From Burkholderia gladioli (GTDB lineage Bacteria; Pseudomonadota; Gammaproteobacteria; Burkholderiales; Burkholderiaceae), in assembly GCF_000959725.1 (NCBI RefSeq), contig NZ_CP009322.1, positions 1,674,001 through 1,738,000 on the forward strand: a stretch of DNA of 64,000 nt, read 5' to 3'. The notes under the pieces were generated by a model. That model made no database searches and was not told where the DNA came from. It saw only the letters and a list, made by a program, of their open reading frames with translations. How positions within the stretch are numbered: position 1 is the first letter of the stretch; every line of letters begins with the position of its first letter. Positions 34,216-42,375 of the stretch are shown here, piece after piece. Made by a program: the position numbers and the translations under genes.

Positions 34216-37200
34216 ATGTCCCGACTTCGTATCGATCTCCTCGTTTTCCTCGCCGGCCTTGCCGTGGTGGGCTGGATCGGCGCCGGCTACCTCGGCGGCA
34301 ATCCGCTCGCGCTGGCCGTCACCGTGCTGATCGCCGCCTTCTACCTGGGCGGCGCGCTCGAACTGCATCGTTACCGGCAGGCCACCGCGAGCCTGGCGCG
34401 CGCGCTCGGCTCGGCCGCCGCGCCCGCCTCGCTCGATGCCTGGCTGCAGCCGCTGCACCCGAGCCTGCGCAGCGCCGTGCGTGCGCGCGTCGAAGGCGAG
34501 CGCGCCGCCCTGCCCGCGCCCGCGCTCACGCCCTACCTGGTCGGCCTGCTGGTGCTGCTGGGCATGCTCGGCACCCTGCTCGGGATGGTCGCCACGCTGC
34601 GCGGCACCAGCGCCGCGCTGGACGGCGCCACCGGGCTCGACGCGATCCGCGCCGCGCTCTACGCGCCGATCCGCGGGCTCGGCTTCGCGTTCGGCACCTC
34701 GATCGCCGGCGTGGCGAGCTCGGCGATGCTCGGGCTGCTCTCCGCGCTGTGCCGTCGCGAACGGCTCGAGACGGTGCAGAAGCTCGACGCGCTGGTGGCG
34801 TCCACGCTGCGGCCGTTCTCGCACGCGCATCAGCGCGAGGCGGGTTTCGCGCTGATGCAGCGGCAGGCCGAGGCCATGCCGGCCCTGGTCGAGCGGCTGG
34901 AGGCGATGATCGCCGCCATCGAGCGCCAGGGCGCCACGCTCGGCGAACGCCAGCTCGCCGGCCAGCAGGCCTTCATCGAGCAGGCCGAGGCCAGCCACAC
35001 GCGCCTGGCCGCCATGCTCGGCGAGACCCTGACCCGCAGCGCGGCCGACAGCGCGCGCGCCGCGGGCGCCGCCATCGTGCCGGTGGTCGAGGCGGCGATG
35101 GCCGGCCTCGCGCAGGAAAGCGGCAAGCTGCACGGCACGCTGATGCAGGCCGTCGACCGGCAGCTCGACGGCCTGACGGCCGGCTTCGAGACGAATACCG
35201 CGCGCGTGGCCGGCATCTGGAACGAGGCGCTGGCCGAGCATCGCCGCTCGGGCGAAGCGCTCGCGGGCGAGCTGCGCGGTGCGCTGGAAGGCTTCAACAG
35301 CAGCTTCGAGAATCGTTCGGCCGCGTTGCTGCGCGAGGTCGAGAAGCGCCAGGCGCTGGCCGCCGAAGGCGCCTCGCGGGCCTGGGACAGCGTGCTCGCG
35401 CGTCACGAGGCCAGCGGCGAGAAACTCGCCGACGACAACCGCCAGGCGCTCAGCGCCGCGGCCGCCACCTTCGAGACCCATGCCGGCGCGCTGCTGCGGG
35501 AATTGCGCGCCGCGCAAGGCGAGCTGCAGGCCGGCCTGGCCGAACGCGACGAGACGCGCCTGGCGGCCTGGACCGGCGCGCTGGCCGCGATGAGCACGAC
35601 GCTGCGCGAGGAATGGCAGTCGGCCAACGCGCAGGCCGCGCGGCACCAGCAGGCCATCTGCGCGACGCTCGAACAGACCGCCGGCAAGATCGCCGCGCAG
35701 GCCGGGACGCAGGCCGATCGCGCGCTCGGCGAGATCACGCGCGCGGCCGAAACCGCTGCCTCGGCCTGGCAGGCCGCCAGCACGCAGGCGGCCGAGCGCC
35801 AGCAGGCGGTGGTCGAGGCGCTGGCGAAGACGGCCGGCGAAGTGGCGGCGAGCACCGAAACCAAGGCGAACACGACGCTGGCCGAGATGGCCCGCCTGGC
35901 CGCTACGTCGTCGGAAGCCTGGCAAGCAGCCAGCACGCAAGCGGCGGAACGACAGCAGGCGATCTGCGATGCGCTGGCCAGGATGGCCGAGGACGTGGCC
36001 GCGCAAACCGAGTTGCGCACGAACGGCACGATCGCCGAGATCGCGCGTGCGGCTGAAGCCAATGCAACGGCATGGCAGCTTGCCTCGACGCAGGCGGCCG
36101 AGCGCCAGCAGGCGATCTGCGACGCGCTCGCGAAAACCGCCAACGACGTCGCCGCGCAAACCGAAGCGCATGCTAGCGGCACCATCGCCGAGATCGCCCG
36201 CGCCGCTGAAGCCAACGCGACGGCATGGCAGCTTGCGTCGACGCAAGCTGCCGAACGTCAGCAAGCGATCTGCGATGCGCTCGCGAAGACCGCCAACGAC
36301 GTGGCCGCGCAAACCGAAGCGCATGCCAGCGGCACCATCGCCGAAATCGCCCGCGCCGCCGAAGCCAACGCGACGGCATGGCAGCTCGCTTCGACGCAAG
36401 CAGCCGAACGCCAGCAAGCGATCTGCGACGCACTCGCGAAGACCGCCAACGACGTGGCCGCGCAAACCGAAGCGCATGCCAGCGGCACCATCGCCGAAAT
36501 CGCCCGCGCCGCCGAAGCCAACGCGACGGCATGGCAGCTCGCCTCAACGCAAGCAGCCGAGCGCCAGCAGCGGATCTGCGACGCCCTGGAAAAAACCGCG
36601 GCCGAGATCGCCACGCACGGCGAAACGCAGGCCAAGGGCACGCTGGAGGAAATCGCGCGCGCGGCCGCGGCCCACGCCGACGCGTGGCAGGCGGCCAGCA
36701 CGCAAGCCGCCGAGCGCCAGCAAAGCATCTGCGACGCGCTCGCCCAAACCGCCGACACGATCGCCGCGCAAACCGAAGCCCATGCCAGCGGCACCATCGC
36801 CGAGATCGCGCGCGCTGCCGAAGCGAATGCCGCCGCCTGGCGCGATACCGCTCGGCAAGCCGCCGAGCGCCAGCAAACCATCTGCGACGCACTCGCCCAA
36901 ACCGCCGACACGATCGCCGCGCAAACCGAAACCCACGCAAACGGCACCATCGCCGAGATCGGCCGCCTGGTCGATGCGGCCTCGCAGGCGCCGCGCGCCG
37001 CCGCCGACGTGGTCGCGGAACTGCGCCAGAAGCTCTCCGAGAGCATGGTGCAGGACACCGCGATGCTGGAGGAGCGCGGCCGCCTGCTGTCGACGGTCGC
37101 CACCCTGCTCGACGCGGTGAGCCACGCCAGCAACGAACAGCGCACGGCGATCGACGCGCTGGTCTCGACCTCGGCCGAGCTGCTGGAGCGCGTCGGCACC

Positions 37201-37515
37201 CGCTTCGACCAGCAGGTCGAGGTCGGCGCGCAGGTGCTGGAAGGCGCCTCGGCGCAGGTCGGCGGCAGCGCGGTGGAAATGGCCAGCCTGGCCGACGCGT
37301 TCGGCCAGGCCGTGCAGCACTTCGGCGATTCGAACCAGAAAATGATGACGCAGCTCGCGCGCATCGAGGCCTCGCTCGACAAGTCGCTCGCGCGCAGTGA
37401 CGAACAGCTCGCCTACTACGTCGCGCAGGCCAAGGACGTGATCGACCTGAGCCTGATGTCGCAGAAGCAGATCGTCGAGAACCTGCAGCGCCTCGACGGA
37501 GCGAAGCCGGCATGA
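34216..37515 (+). CDS. DUF802 protein: MotA/TolQ-like membrane channel subunit with long repeat tail
   Basis: The 1099-aa protein has four predicted membrane helices at about 6-24, 31-50, 106-127 and 154-178. The third and fourth carry the small-residue patterns of MotA/TolQ/ExbB proteins (LLGMLGTLLGMVATLRG and AFGTSIAGVASSAMLGLLSAL). All the rest is a long Ala/Gln/Glu-rich helical tail with nine 51-residue repeats (about 467-925), probably cytoplasmic coiled coil. The end (about 930-1099) has a non-repeated helical cap. It overlaps the MotB-like gene by 4 bases. It likely forms a proton- or ion-driven stator with that protein, as ZorA does with ZorB, but its biological role is unknown. Confidence 0.82.
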   Translation: MSRLRIDLLVFLAGLAVVGWIGAGYLGGNPLALAVTVLIAAFYLGGALELHRYRQATASLARALGSAAAPASLDAWLQPLHPSLRSAVRARVEGERAALPAPALTPYLVGLLVLLGMLGTLLGMVATLRGTSAALDGATGLDAIRAALYAPIRGLGFAFGTSIAGVASSAMLGLLSALCRRERLETVQKLDALVASTLRPFSHAHQREAGFALMQRQAEAMPALVERLEAMIAAIERQGATLGERQLAGQQAFIEQAEASHTRLAAMLGETLTRSAADSARAAGAAIVPVVEAAMAGLAQESGKLHGTLMQAVDRQLDGLTAGFETNTARVAGIWNEALAEHRRSGEALAGELRGALEGFNSSFENRSAALLREVEKRQALAAEGASRAWDSVLARHEASGEKLADDNRQALSAAAATFETHAGALLRELRAAQGELQAGLAERDETRLAAWTGALAAMSTTLREEWQSANAQAARHQQAICATLEQTAGKIAAQAGTQADRALGEITRAAETAASAWQAASTQAAERQQAVVEALAKTAGEVAASTETKANTTLAEMARLAATSSEAWQAASTQAAERQQAICDALARMAEDVAAQTELRTNGTIAEIARAAEANATAWQLASTQAAERQQAICDALAKTANDVAAQTEAHASGTIAEIARAAEANATAWQLASTQAAERQQAICDALAKTANDVAAQTEAHASGTIAEIARAAEANATAWQLASTQAAERQQAICDALAKTANDVAAQTEAHASGTIAEIARAAEANATAWQLASTQAAERQQRICDALEKTAAEIATHGETQAKGTLEEIARAAAAHADAWQAASTQAAERQQSICDALAQTADTIAAQTEAHASGTIAEIARAAEANAAAWRDTARQAAERQQTICDALAQTADTIAAQTETHANGTIAEIGRLVDAASQAPRAAADVVAELRQKLSESMVQDTAMLEERGRLLSTVATLLDAVSHASNEQRTAIDALVSTSAELLERVGTRFDQQVEVGAQVLEGASAQVGGSAVEMASLADAFGQAVQHFGDSNQKMMTQLARIEASLDKSLARSDEQLAYYVAQAKDVIDLSLMSQKQIVENLQRLDGAKPA
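35614..36990 (+). repeat. Nine tandem 153-bp units in the DUF802 gene
   Basis: A TGG codon recurs at exactly 153-base steps (35614, 35767, 35920, 36073, 36226, 36379, 36532, 36685, 36838). Each unit encodes 51 residues of the pattern W-Q-x-A-S-T-Q-A-A-E-R-Q-Q then ICDALAKTA and GTIAEIARAAEA. Units starting at 36226 and 36379 are almost identical in DNA, so expansion was recent. Fifty-one residues equal four hendecads plus one heptad, which suits a coiled coil. Confidence 0.9.
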
Positions 37516-38198
37516 ACGAGGAAATCGACGGCGGCGTGGAGCCGACCGCGCCCGTCTGGGCGGCCTTCAGCGACCTGATGGCGGCCCTGCTCGGCGCCTT
37601 CGTGCTGATCCTGGTGGGTGTGATCGGCATGCAGCTGGAGGCCTCCTCGCGCCTGGCCGACGAGGTCAGGCAGCGGCAAGTCGAAACCCAGCGGCGCAAG
37701 ACGCTCGAGCAGGCGCTGGCCGGCCCGCTCGCGGCCGGCCGCGTGACCCTGGTGGACGGGCGCATCGGCATCGCCGGCAACGTGCTGTTCGCGGTGAACT
37801 CGGACCAGTTGCAGCCCGAGGGCCGCGACCTGCTCAGGAGCCTGGCCGGGCCGCTCACGGCCTACCTGCACGATCGAGACCAGATCCTGATGGTCAGCGG
37901 CTTCGCCGACGACCAACTGGTGCGCGCCGGCAATCGCCGCTTCGCCGACAACTGGGAACTGTCCGCCGAACGCGCGCTGACCGTGACGCGTGCCTTCATC
38001 GATTCGGGCGTGCCCGCCGCCTCGGTGTTCGCGGCGGCCTTCGGCTCGGAGCAGCCGGTCAGCTCGAACGCCGACGAAGCGGGACGCGCGCGCAATCGGC
38101 GCGTGGAGATCGCGGCCGTGCCGCGCCCGACCAGCTCGACGGCGGCGACGGCGGGCGCCTCGCCTGCCTCGGGCACCGCGGCCAAGGCGGCGAACTGA
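37512..38198 (+). CDS. MotB/OmpA-like peptidoglycan-binding stator subunit
   Basis: The 228-aa protein has a short cytoplasmic start, one membrane helix (about 16-40) and an OmpA-type peptidoglycan-binding domain (about 80-205). The helix begins WAAFSDLMAALLGAFVLIL, which is the MotB pattern, and Asp21 stands where MotB has its essential proton-carrying Asp. The OmpA part has FADD, NWELSAERA and the ARNRRVEI end motif. It overlaps the DUF802 gene by 4 bases. The pair has the make-up of a 5:2 rotary stator anchored to the cell wall. Confidence 0.9.
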   Translation: MNEEIDGGVEPTAPVWAAFSDLMAALLGAFVLILVGVIGMQLEASSRLADEVRQRQVETQRRKTLEQALAGPLAAGRVTLVDGRIGIAGNVLFAVNSDQLQPEGRDLLRSLAGPLTAYLHDRDQILMVSGFADDQLVRAGNRRFADNWELSAERALTVTRAFIDSGVPAASVFAAAFGSEQPVSSNADEAGRARNRRVEIAAVPRPTSSTAATAGASPASGTAAKAAN

Positions 38199-38199
38199 A

Positions 38200-38889
38200 A
38201 TGAGCGCCATGCACGAGCCGCTGCCCGAGCCGGTCGGCGACGCCGCGGCGCCGGCCGTTCCCGCATCCCGCGAGGATCGGCATGCACCCACCCGCGCCCG
38301 GCTCGACGATTGGCGCGAACGAGGCGCCGAGCGCCTCGATCCGGCGGGTTTCGCGCGCATCGAGGCGCTGCTGCGGCGCGCGAGTGCTCATCAAGGCGCC
38401 GTCGGGCGCGTGCTCGACGCGCGTCTCGATGCATTGATCGAAGCCTTCGCGGCGGCGTTCGACGCACGCCAGGCGCATGTCCAGGAAGCGGCCGATGCCA
38501 TCGGGCAGACACCGCCCCCGCGTACCGCTGCGCCGAGCCCGTTCGCCACGCTCGCGCTCGACAAGACACGCACCGCGCGCAGCGGCCCGCCGCCCGAGTT
38601 GCTCGACTACTTCCGTGAAATCTGGTCGAGGCTGAGCGCCGATCAGCAGGTCCAGCAATCGCTCGACATCGTGCCGAAAAACGCCGGCCCGCTCAATTCG
38701 AGCAGCCTGGTGCATCGCGCGCTGCTGCTGATGCGCGAGCTCTCGCCCGAGTATCTGCGGCAGTTCCTGTCCTATGCCGACGCGCTGTCCTGGCTCGAGG
38801 ACATGCAGGCCGATCCGGCCGCGGCGACGGCGAAGGAAGCGCCGCGCAGCGCGCCGGCGAAAAAGGCCCGGCGCACGCGCGCACGCTGA
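38200..38889 (+). CDS. DUF2894-family protein, last gene of the MotAB-like operon
   Basis: The 229-aa protein starts one base after the MotB-like stop. It has two helical regions (about 30-95 and 105-215) with conserved segments SPFATLALDK, PPELLDYFREIWSRL, SSSLVHRALLLMRELSPEYL and FLSYADALSWLEDM, and a basic tail. No membrane segment or signal is seen. It probably acts in the cytoplasm with DUF3348 at the tail of the complex. No enzymatic motif was found. Confidence 0.82.
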   Translation: MSAMHEPLPEPVGDAAAPAVPASREDRHAPTRARLDDWRERGAERLDPAGFARIEALLRRASAHQGAVGRVLDARLDALIEAFAAAFDARQAHVQEAADAIGQTPPPRTAAPSPFATLALDKTRTARSGPPPELLDYFREIWSRLSADQQVQQSLDIVPKNAGPLNSSSLVHRALLLMRELSPEYLRQFLSYADALSWLEDMQADPAAATAKEAPRSAPAKKARRTRAR

Positions 38890-38914
38890 ACCCGCCCACG
38901 CGGCGCTGCCGCCG

Positions 38915-39541
38915 CTACGCCTCGATGGCGGCGCGCTCGCGAGAGCGCCCGCCCCGCGCGCCGCGCCTGAGCAGATCGAAGGCCATCAGGTGGCTCGCCC
39001 CCGAAATGCCCACGCCGTACAGCGGAATCAGCGCCATCGGCAGCGTCTGGATATTGGCCATGCGCGGATCGTGCAACAGGAAGAAGGTCAGCCCCGTGCC
39101 CACCGCCACCACGAAATCGGCGAAGCCGAACAGGTGGAACATCAGGTAGCGCCCGCGGCTGGCCGGCAGCAAGGTGACCAGCAAGGCCAGCACGCCCGCG
39201 ATGAAATCGCCCCATCCGGCGTTGCGGACGAAGGCTTCCGGCAGCAGGTCGTGCCCGCCGTACCAGAAGAACACCAGCGCGGCACCGATCCGCCAGATAT
39301 GGAAGCTGGTGAGCGGCCTCAAGCCGAGTGCCGCGATATAGGCACGAAACCCTCGCGACATCGCATAGATCGCCACCGGCACGACGATGCCCAGCGCGAT
39401 CAGCGCCGCCAGCGACAGCGACGGCAGCAGGCTGTAGAGACCGGTGAGCGCGGCGCCCGCCACGGCCAGCCCCCACAAGACAAGGACGGTGAGCAGCACG
39501 CGTGTACCGCGGCGCAGGTCGATCCCGGTTGGATGATTCAT
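38915..39541 (-). CDS. Multi-span membrane protein, unknown function
   Basis: The 208-aa protein has six or so hydrophobic segments (VLLTVLVLWGLAVAGAALTGL, ALIALGIVVPVAIYAM, IGAALVFFWYGG, FIAGVLALLVTLLP, FADFVVAVGTGLTFFLL, ALIPLYGVGISGASH). I do not recognise a family with certainty. The start at 39541 is chosen because AGGAG lies 7 bases upstream; the ATG at 39547 is too close to it. It is divergent from the TetR gene at 39714, which may control it. Confidence 0.75.
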   Translation of the reverse strand: MNHPTGIDLRRGTRVLLTVLVLWGLAVAGAALTGLYSLLPSLSLAALIALGIVVPVAIYAMSRGFRAYIAALGLRPLTSFHIWRIGAALVFFWYGGHDLLPEAFVRNAGWGDFIAGVLALLVTLLPASRGRYLMFHLFGFADFVVAVGTGLTFFLLHDPRMANIQTLPMALIPLYGVGISGASHLMAFDLLRRGARGGRSRERAAIEA

Positions 39542-39713
39542 GGTCATGCTCCTGGTTGTCCGGCGCCTCGCGCCGGATCTGTTGCATTGACGAGCGGCCG
39601 GCACATTCGCTTGCCGACTCGCTCTTATAATGGGCGCTACTCGCCGGCCCGCCGGCGCCGCATCCCTCGAACACGCATCGCGGCCACATCGCGACGCCCT
39701 CACCGAACCCGCC

Positions 39714-40394
39714 ATGACAGCCGACCAGGAGGCGAACCTCGCGCCCGATACCGAGGACGCAGGCAGCGAACGCTCCCCCCGCCAGCGCATCATCGAGGCG
39801 GCCTTCCGGATCTTTGCCGAGAAGGGCTACGAGAGCGCCAGCACGCTCGCGATCGCCACCCAGGCCAAGGTCTCGAAACGCGACATCTACGCCAACTTCA
39901 GCAACAAGCAGGACATGCTGCTGGCCTGCATCGAGGGCCGCGGCCAGCGCATGAACCTGGGCGCCGCGCTGCCGCGCGCCACCTCCGCCGCGATGCTCGA
40001 AAAGGTGCTCGCGAGCTTCGCCTCGCGGCTGCTGGTCGAGGTCACCGATCCGATCATCATCACCATCTACCGCCTGGCGATCGCCGAGGTGGCGCGCGCG
40101 CCGGAAATCGCCCGGACGCTCGACCGGATCGGCCGCAAGGCCTCGCAGCAGGCGTTGACGACGTGGCTCGCGCAAGCGCAACAGGACGCGCTGCTCGGCG
40201 AGGGCGAGGCAGCCGCGCTGGCGGCCGAGTTCCTCGCGCTCGCCTGGAACGACCTGCGCACCGACCTGCTGCTCGGCGTGGCGCCGCGGCCCTCGGCCGA
40301 GGCGCTGGCCGAGCAGGCACGCCAGGCAGCCGCGGCCTTCATGCGCCTGCATGGCAAGCCGGCGCCGCGCGCGCGCCGCAGCGCCGGCGCCTGA
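39714..40394 (+). CDS. TetR-family regulator
   Basis: The 226-aa protein has a TetR N-terminal domain (about 20-70): RQRIIEAAFRIFAEKGYESAST, then ATQAKVSKRDIYANFSNKQDML. The C-terminal helical ligand domain is of the AefR type (LEVTDPIIITIYRLAIAEVARAP). It is divergent from the membrane protein gene at 38915-39541 with a 172-base gap, so autoregulation plus control of that gene is likely. The ligand is unknown. Confidence 0.88.
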   Translation: MTADQEANLAPDTEDAGSERSPRQRIIEAAFRIFAEKGYESASTLAIATQAKVSKRDIYANFSNKQDMLLACIEGRGQRMNLGAALPRATSAAMLEKVLASFASRLLVEVTDPIIITIYRLAIAEVARAPEIARTLDRIGRKASQQALTTWLAQAQQDALLGEGEAAALAAEFLALAWNDLRTDLLLGVAPRPSAEALAEQARQAAAAFMRLHGKPAPRARRSAGA

Positions 40395-40409
40395 GCGTCG
40401 TTCAGGCGC

Positions 40410-41366
40410 TCACTTGCCCTGGAACACGGGCTGGCGCCCCTCGAGTTCCGCGCGGCGCCCTTCCACGAAGTCCTGCGACTGGAACAGCCCGCGATACTGC
40501 TCGGTCAGCTTGAACAGCGCGGCGTTCTCGGCCGGGTCGATCGCCAGGTGCGCCGAGGCGAGCGAGGCCTGGATGCCCAGCGGCCCGCAGGCCGCGATCC
40601 GGCCGGCGATCTGCACCGCCAGTTCGAGCGCCGCCTTCGCATCGGGCGCGATCGCCTGCACCGTGCCCATCCGATATGCCTCCTCCGCGCTCCAGTGATC
40701 GCCGGTCAGGATGTAGCGCATCGCATTGCCCCAGCCCGCTTCCCGCACGAAACGCACGGTCGAGCCGCCGCCGGGGAAGCGGCCATGGGTGTTCTCGTCC
40801 TGGCCGAAGCGCGTATCGGCCGCCGCGACGCGGATGTCGCCCACCAGGAACAACTCGTGGCCCATGTCCCAGGTGTCGCCATGCGCGACCGCCACCAGCG
40901 GCTTGGTCAGGCGCGGGCTGGGCGTGGTCGCGAGCGGGTTGATGGTGCCGCTCAGCGCGATCGGCGTCTTGTTGCCGAGCGCGCGGAAGCCGTCGATATC
41001 GATGCCGCGCGAGAATTGCTCGCCATGCCCGAACAGCACCGCGGCCCGCAGCGAGGGATCGTGGTTGTAGCGGTAATAGGCCTCGGCCAACAGCTCGAAA
41101 GTTTCCGGATCGACACGGTTCTGGTTCGCCGGGCGATTGATGCCGAGCAGCACGACCTGCCCGCGGCGCTCGACGCTCAGCTTGGCGCCCGAGGCGAGCG
41201 GCACCTCGTCGAGCCGGGTCGGTGCCACCTCGGGCGTTGGCGTCATGCCCGGCGCCGCCCCCTGCGCCTCGGCCGGCCCGGACAGCGCGCCCAGCGCGGA
41301 CGTGCCGCCCAGCACCGCGGCGGTTTTCAGGAAGCCGCGCCGGGCGCGATCGTTCAAATCGGTCAT
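40410..41366 (-). CDS. Enoyl-CoA hydratase/isomerase-like protein with a Tat signal
   Basis: The 318-aa protein starts MTDLNDRARRGFLKTAAVLGG and continues to GPAEAQG, a textbook twin-arginine signal (RRGFLK plus hydrophobic stretch and AxA site). The rest is a crotonase fold: AVLFGHGEQFSRGID, VAHGDTWDMGHELFLVGDIRVAA and RFGQDENTHGRFPGGG. Crotonases normally act on CoA thioesters, which are not found in the periplasm, so the export signal is unexpected. A GGAG box supports the start at 41366. It is divergent from the TetR gene at 41704. Confidence 0.85.
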   Translation of the reverse strand: MTDLNDRARRGFLKTAAVLGGTSALGALSGPAEAQGAAPGMTPTPEVAPTRLDEVPLASGAKLSVERRGQVVLLGINRPANQNRVDPETFELLAEAYYRYNHDPSLRAAVLFGHGEQFSRGIDIDGFRALGNKTPIALSGTINPLATTPSPRLTKPLVAVAHGDTWDMGHELFLVGDIRVAAADTRFGQDENTHGRFPGGGSTVRFVREAGWGNAMRYILTGDHWSAEEAYRMGTVQAIAPDAKAALELAVQIAGRIAACGPLGIQASLASAHLAIDPAENAALFKLTEQYRGLFQSQDFVEGRRAELEGRQPVFQGK

Positions 41367-41703
41367 GCTCCATCTCCTGTCGATGGTGAAAAGGTCGAAA
41401 TACATCGGCATATCGATGCCCGCCGCGGGACAAGAATCGGACATCGCCCTCGCCTCGCCATTGATCAGAGGACTCCTGAGGAAGATGTCTTTCGATACGC
41501 TTTCAAATACACCGATAGCCTGCCTGGTCGCGGCTGGAACACGCTTCGTCCCGTCATCCGGCAGTGCGAGGCAGGTTACGGTACCGCACAGTACCACATC
41601 GACAAAAAGCGTGCGCAACCCGGCCGCCGACCTCGATCGGGCCATCGCCAGCGACTTCCATATCGTTTAGTATCTATATCGAATCGTCTTTGCGGAGTTC
41701 GAC
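41367..41703. other. Divergent intergenic region between the Tat-crotonase and a TetR gene
   Basis: About 337 bases. The last 50 bases before the TetR gene are AT-rich and hold TATCGTTTAGTAT (41661-41673), which matches 12 of 13 bases with a site in the divergent promoter region at 44761. No gene was recognised. Confidence 0.5.
41661..41673 (+). promoter_or_regulatory. Candidate TetR operator half shared with the 44.7-kb promoter region
   Basis: TATCGTTTAGTAT lies 31 bases before the TetR start and is followed by CTATATCGAATCG. The reverse complement of 44761-44773 is TATCGATTAGTAT, one base different. Confidence 0.5.
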
Positions 41704-42315
41704 ATGGCAAGCATGGGGCGTCCCCGTACCTTCGATCGCGACCAGGCGATCGAGGACGCAATGCATCTGTTCTGGGAAAACGGCTACGAATCCACCTCGC
41801 TGAGCCAGCTCAAGGCCGGCATCGCGACGGGGATTTCCGCGCCGAGCTTCTACGCGGCCTTCGGCTCGAAGGAAGCGCTGTTCCAGGAATGCGTGCAGCG
41901 CTACCTGGGCACCTATGCGCGGGTGACGGAATGTCTGTGGGATAGCGCGCTGCCGCCGCGCGAGGCGATCGAGACGGCATTGCGCCGCTCGGCGAAGATG
42001 CAGTGCGAGCGCGGCCATCCGAAGGGCTGCATGGTGGCGCTGGGGGTGATGAGCGCGCCGTCCGAGGAACACGCCGGCGTGACCGCCTCGCTGAAGCAGT
42101 CGCGCACGCGCACCCGCAACGGCTTCGCCGCCTGCGTGCAGCGTGGCATCGACAGCGGCGAGTTGCGCGCCGAGGTGCCGGCCGCCGCGCTGTCGGCCGT
42201 GTTCGACAGCTTCCTGCTCGGCCTGAGCACCCTGGCGCGCGACGGCGTGCGCCACGCGGCGATGGAGGCCGCGATCACGCAGGTCCTGACCGTCTGGGAC
42301 GCCGCCAAGGCTTGA
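41704..42315 (+). CDS. TetR-family regulator
   Basis: The 203-aa protein begins MASMGRPRTFDRDQAIEDAMHLFWENGYE, the N-terminal pattern of the AcrR/NemR-like group, with helix-turn-helix to about residue 60 (SLSQLKAGI, SAPSFYAAFGSKEALF). The C-terminal part has CERGHPKGCMVALG, with two Cys that could sense electrophiles, and a TetR_C-like helical end. It may repress itself, the divergent Tat-crotonase, and the genes around 44.8 kb where a related operator-like sequence occurs. Confidence 0.88.
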   Translation: MASMGRPRTFDRDQAIEDAMHLFWENGYESTSLSQLKAGIATGISAPSFYAAFGSKEALFQECVQRYLGTYARVTECLWDSALPPREAIETALRRSAKMQCERGHPKGCMVALGVMSAPSEEHAGVTASLKQSRTRTRNGFAACVQRGIDSGELRAEVPAAALSAVFDSFLLGLSTLARDGVRHAAMEAAITQVLTVWDAAKA

Positions 42316-42375
42316 GCGCGACGCAGATGCGAGCCGGCGAGCCACCAGCGTGGCTGCCGGCCCCGCCCGCCGGGA

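Noticed and set aside
35614-36990. CRISPR-like array
   Set aside because: The repeats are 153 bp, contiguous and in frame within a protein gene, with no spacers.
33258-38889. Calling the operon a known Zorya system
   Set aside because: Only the MotA- and MotB-like parts resemble ZorA and ZorB. There is no ZorC, ZorD helicase or ZorE nuclease, and the flanking genes are ordinary chromosomal genes.
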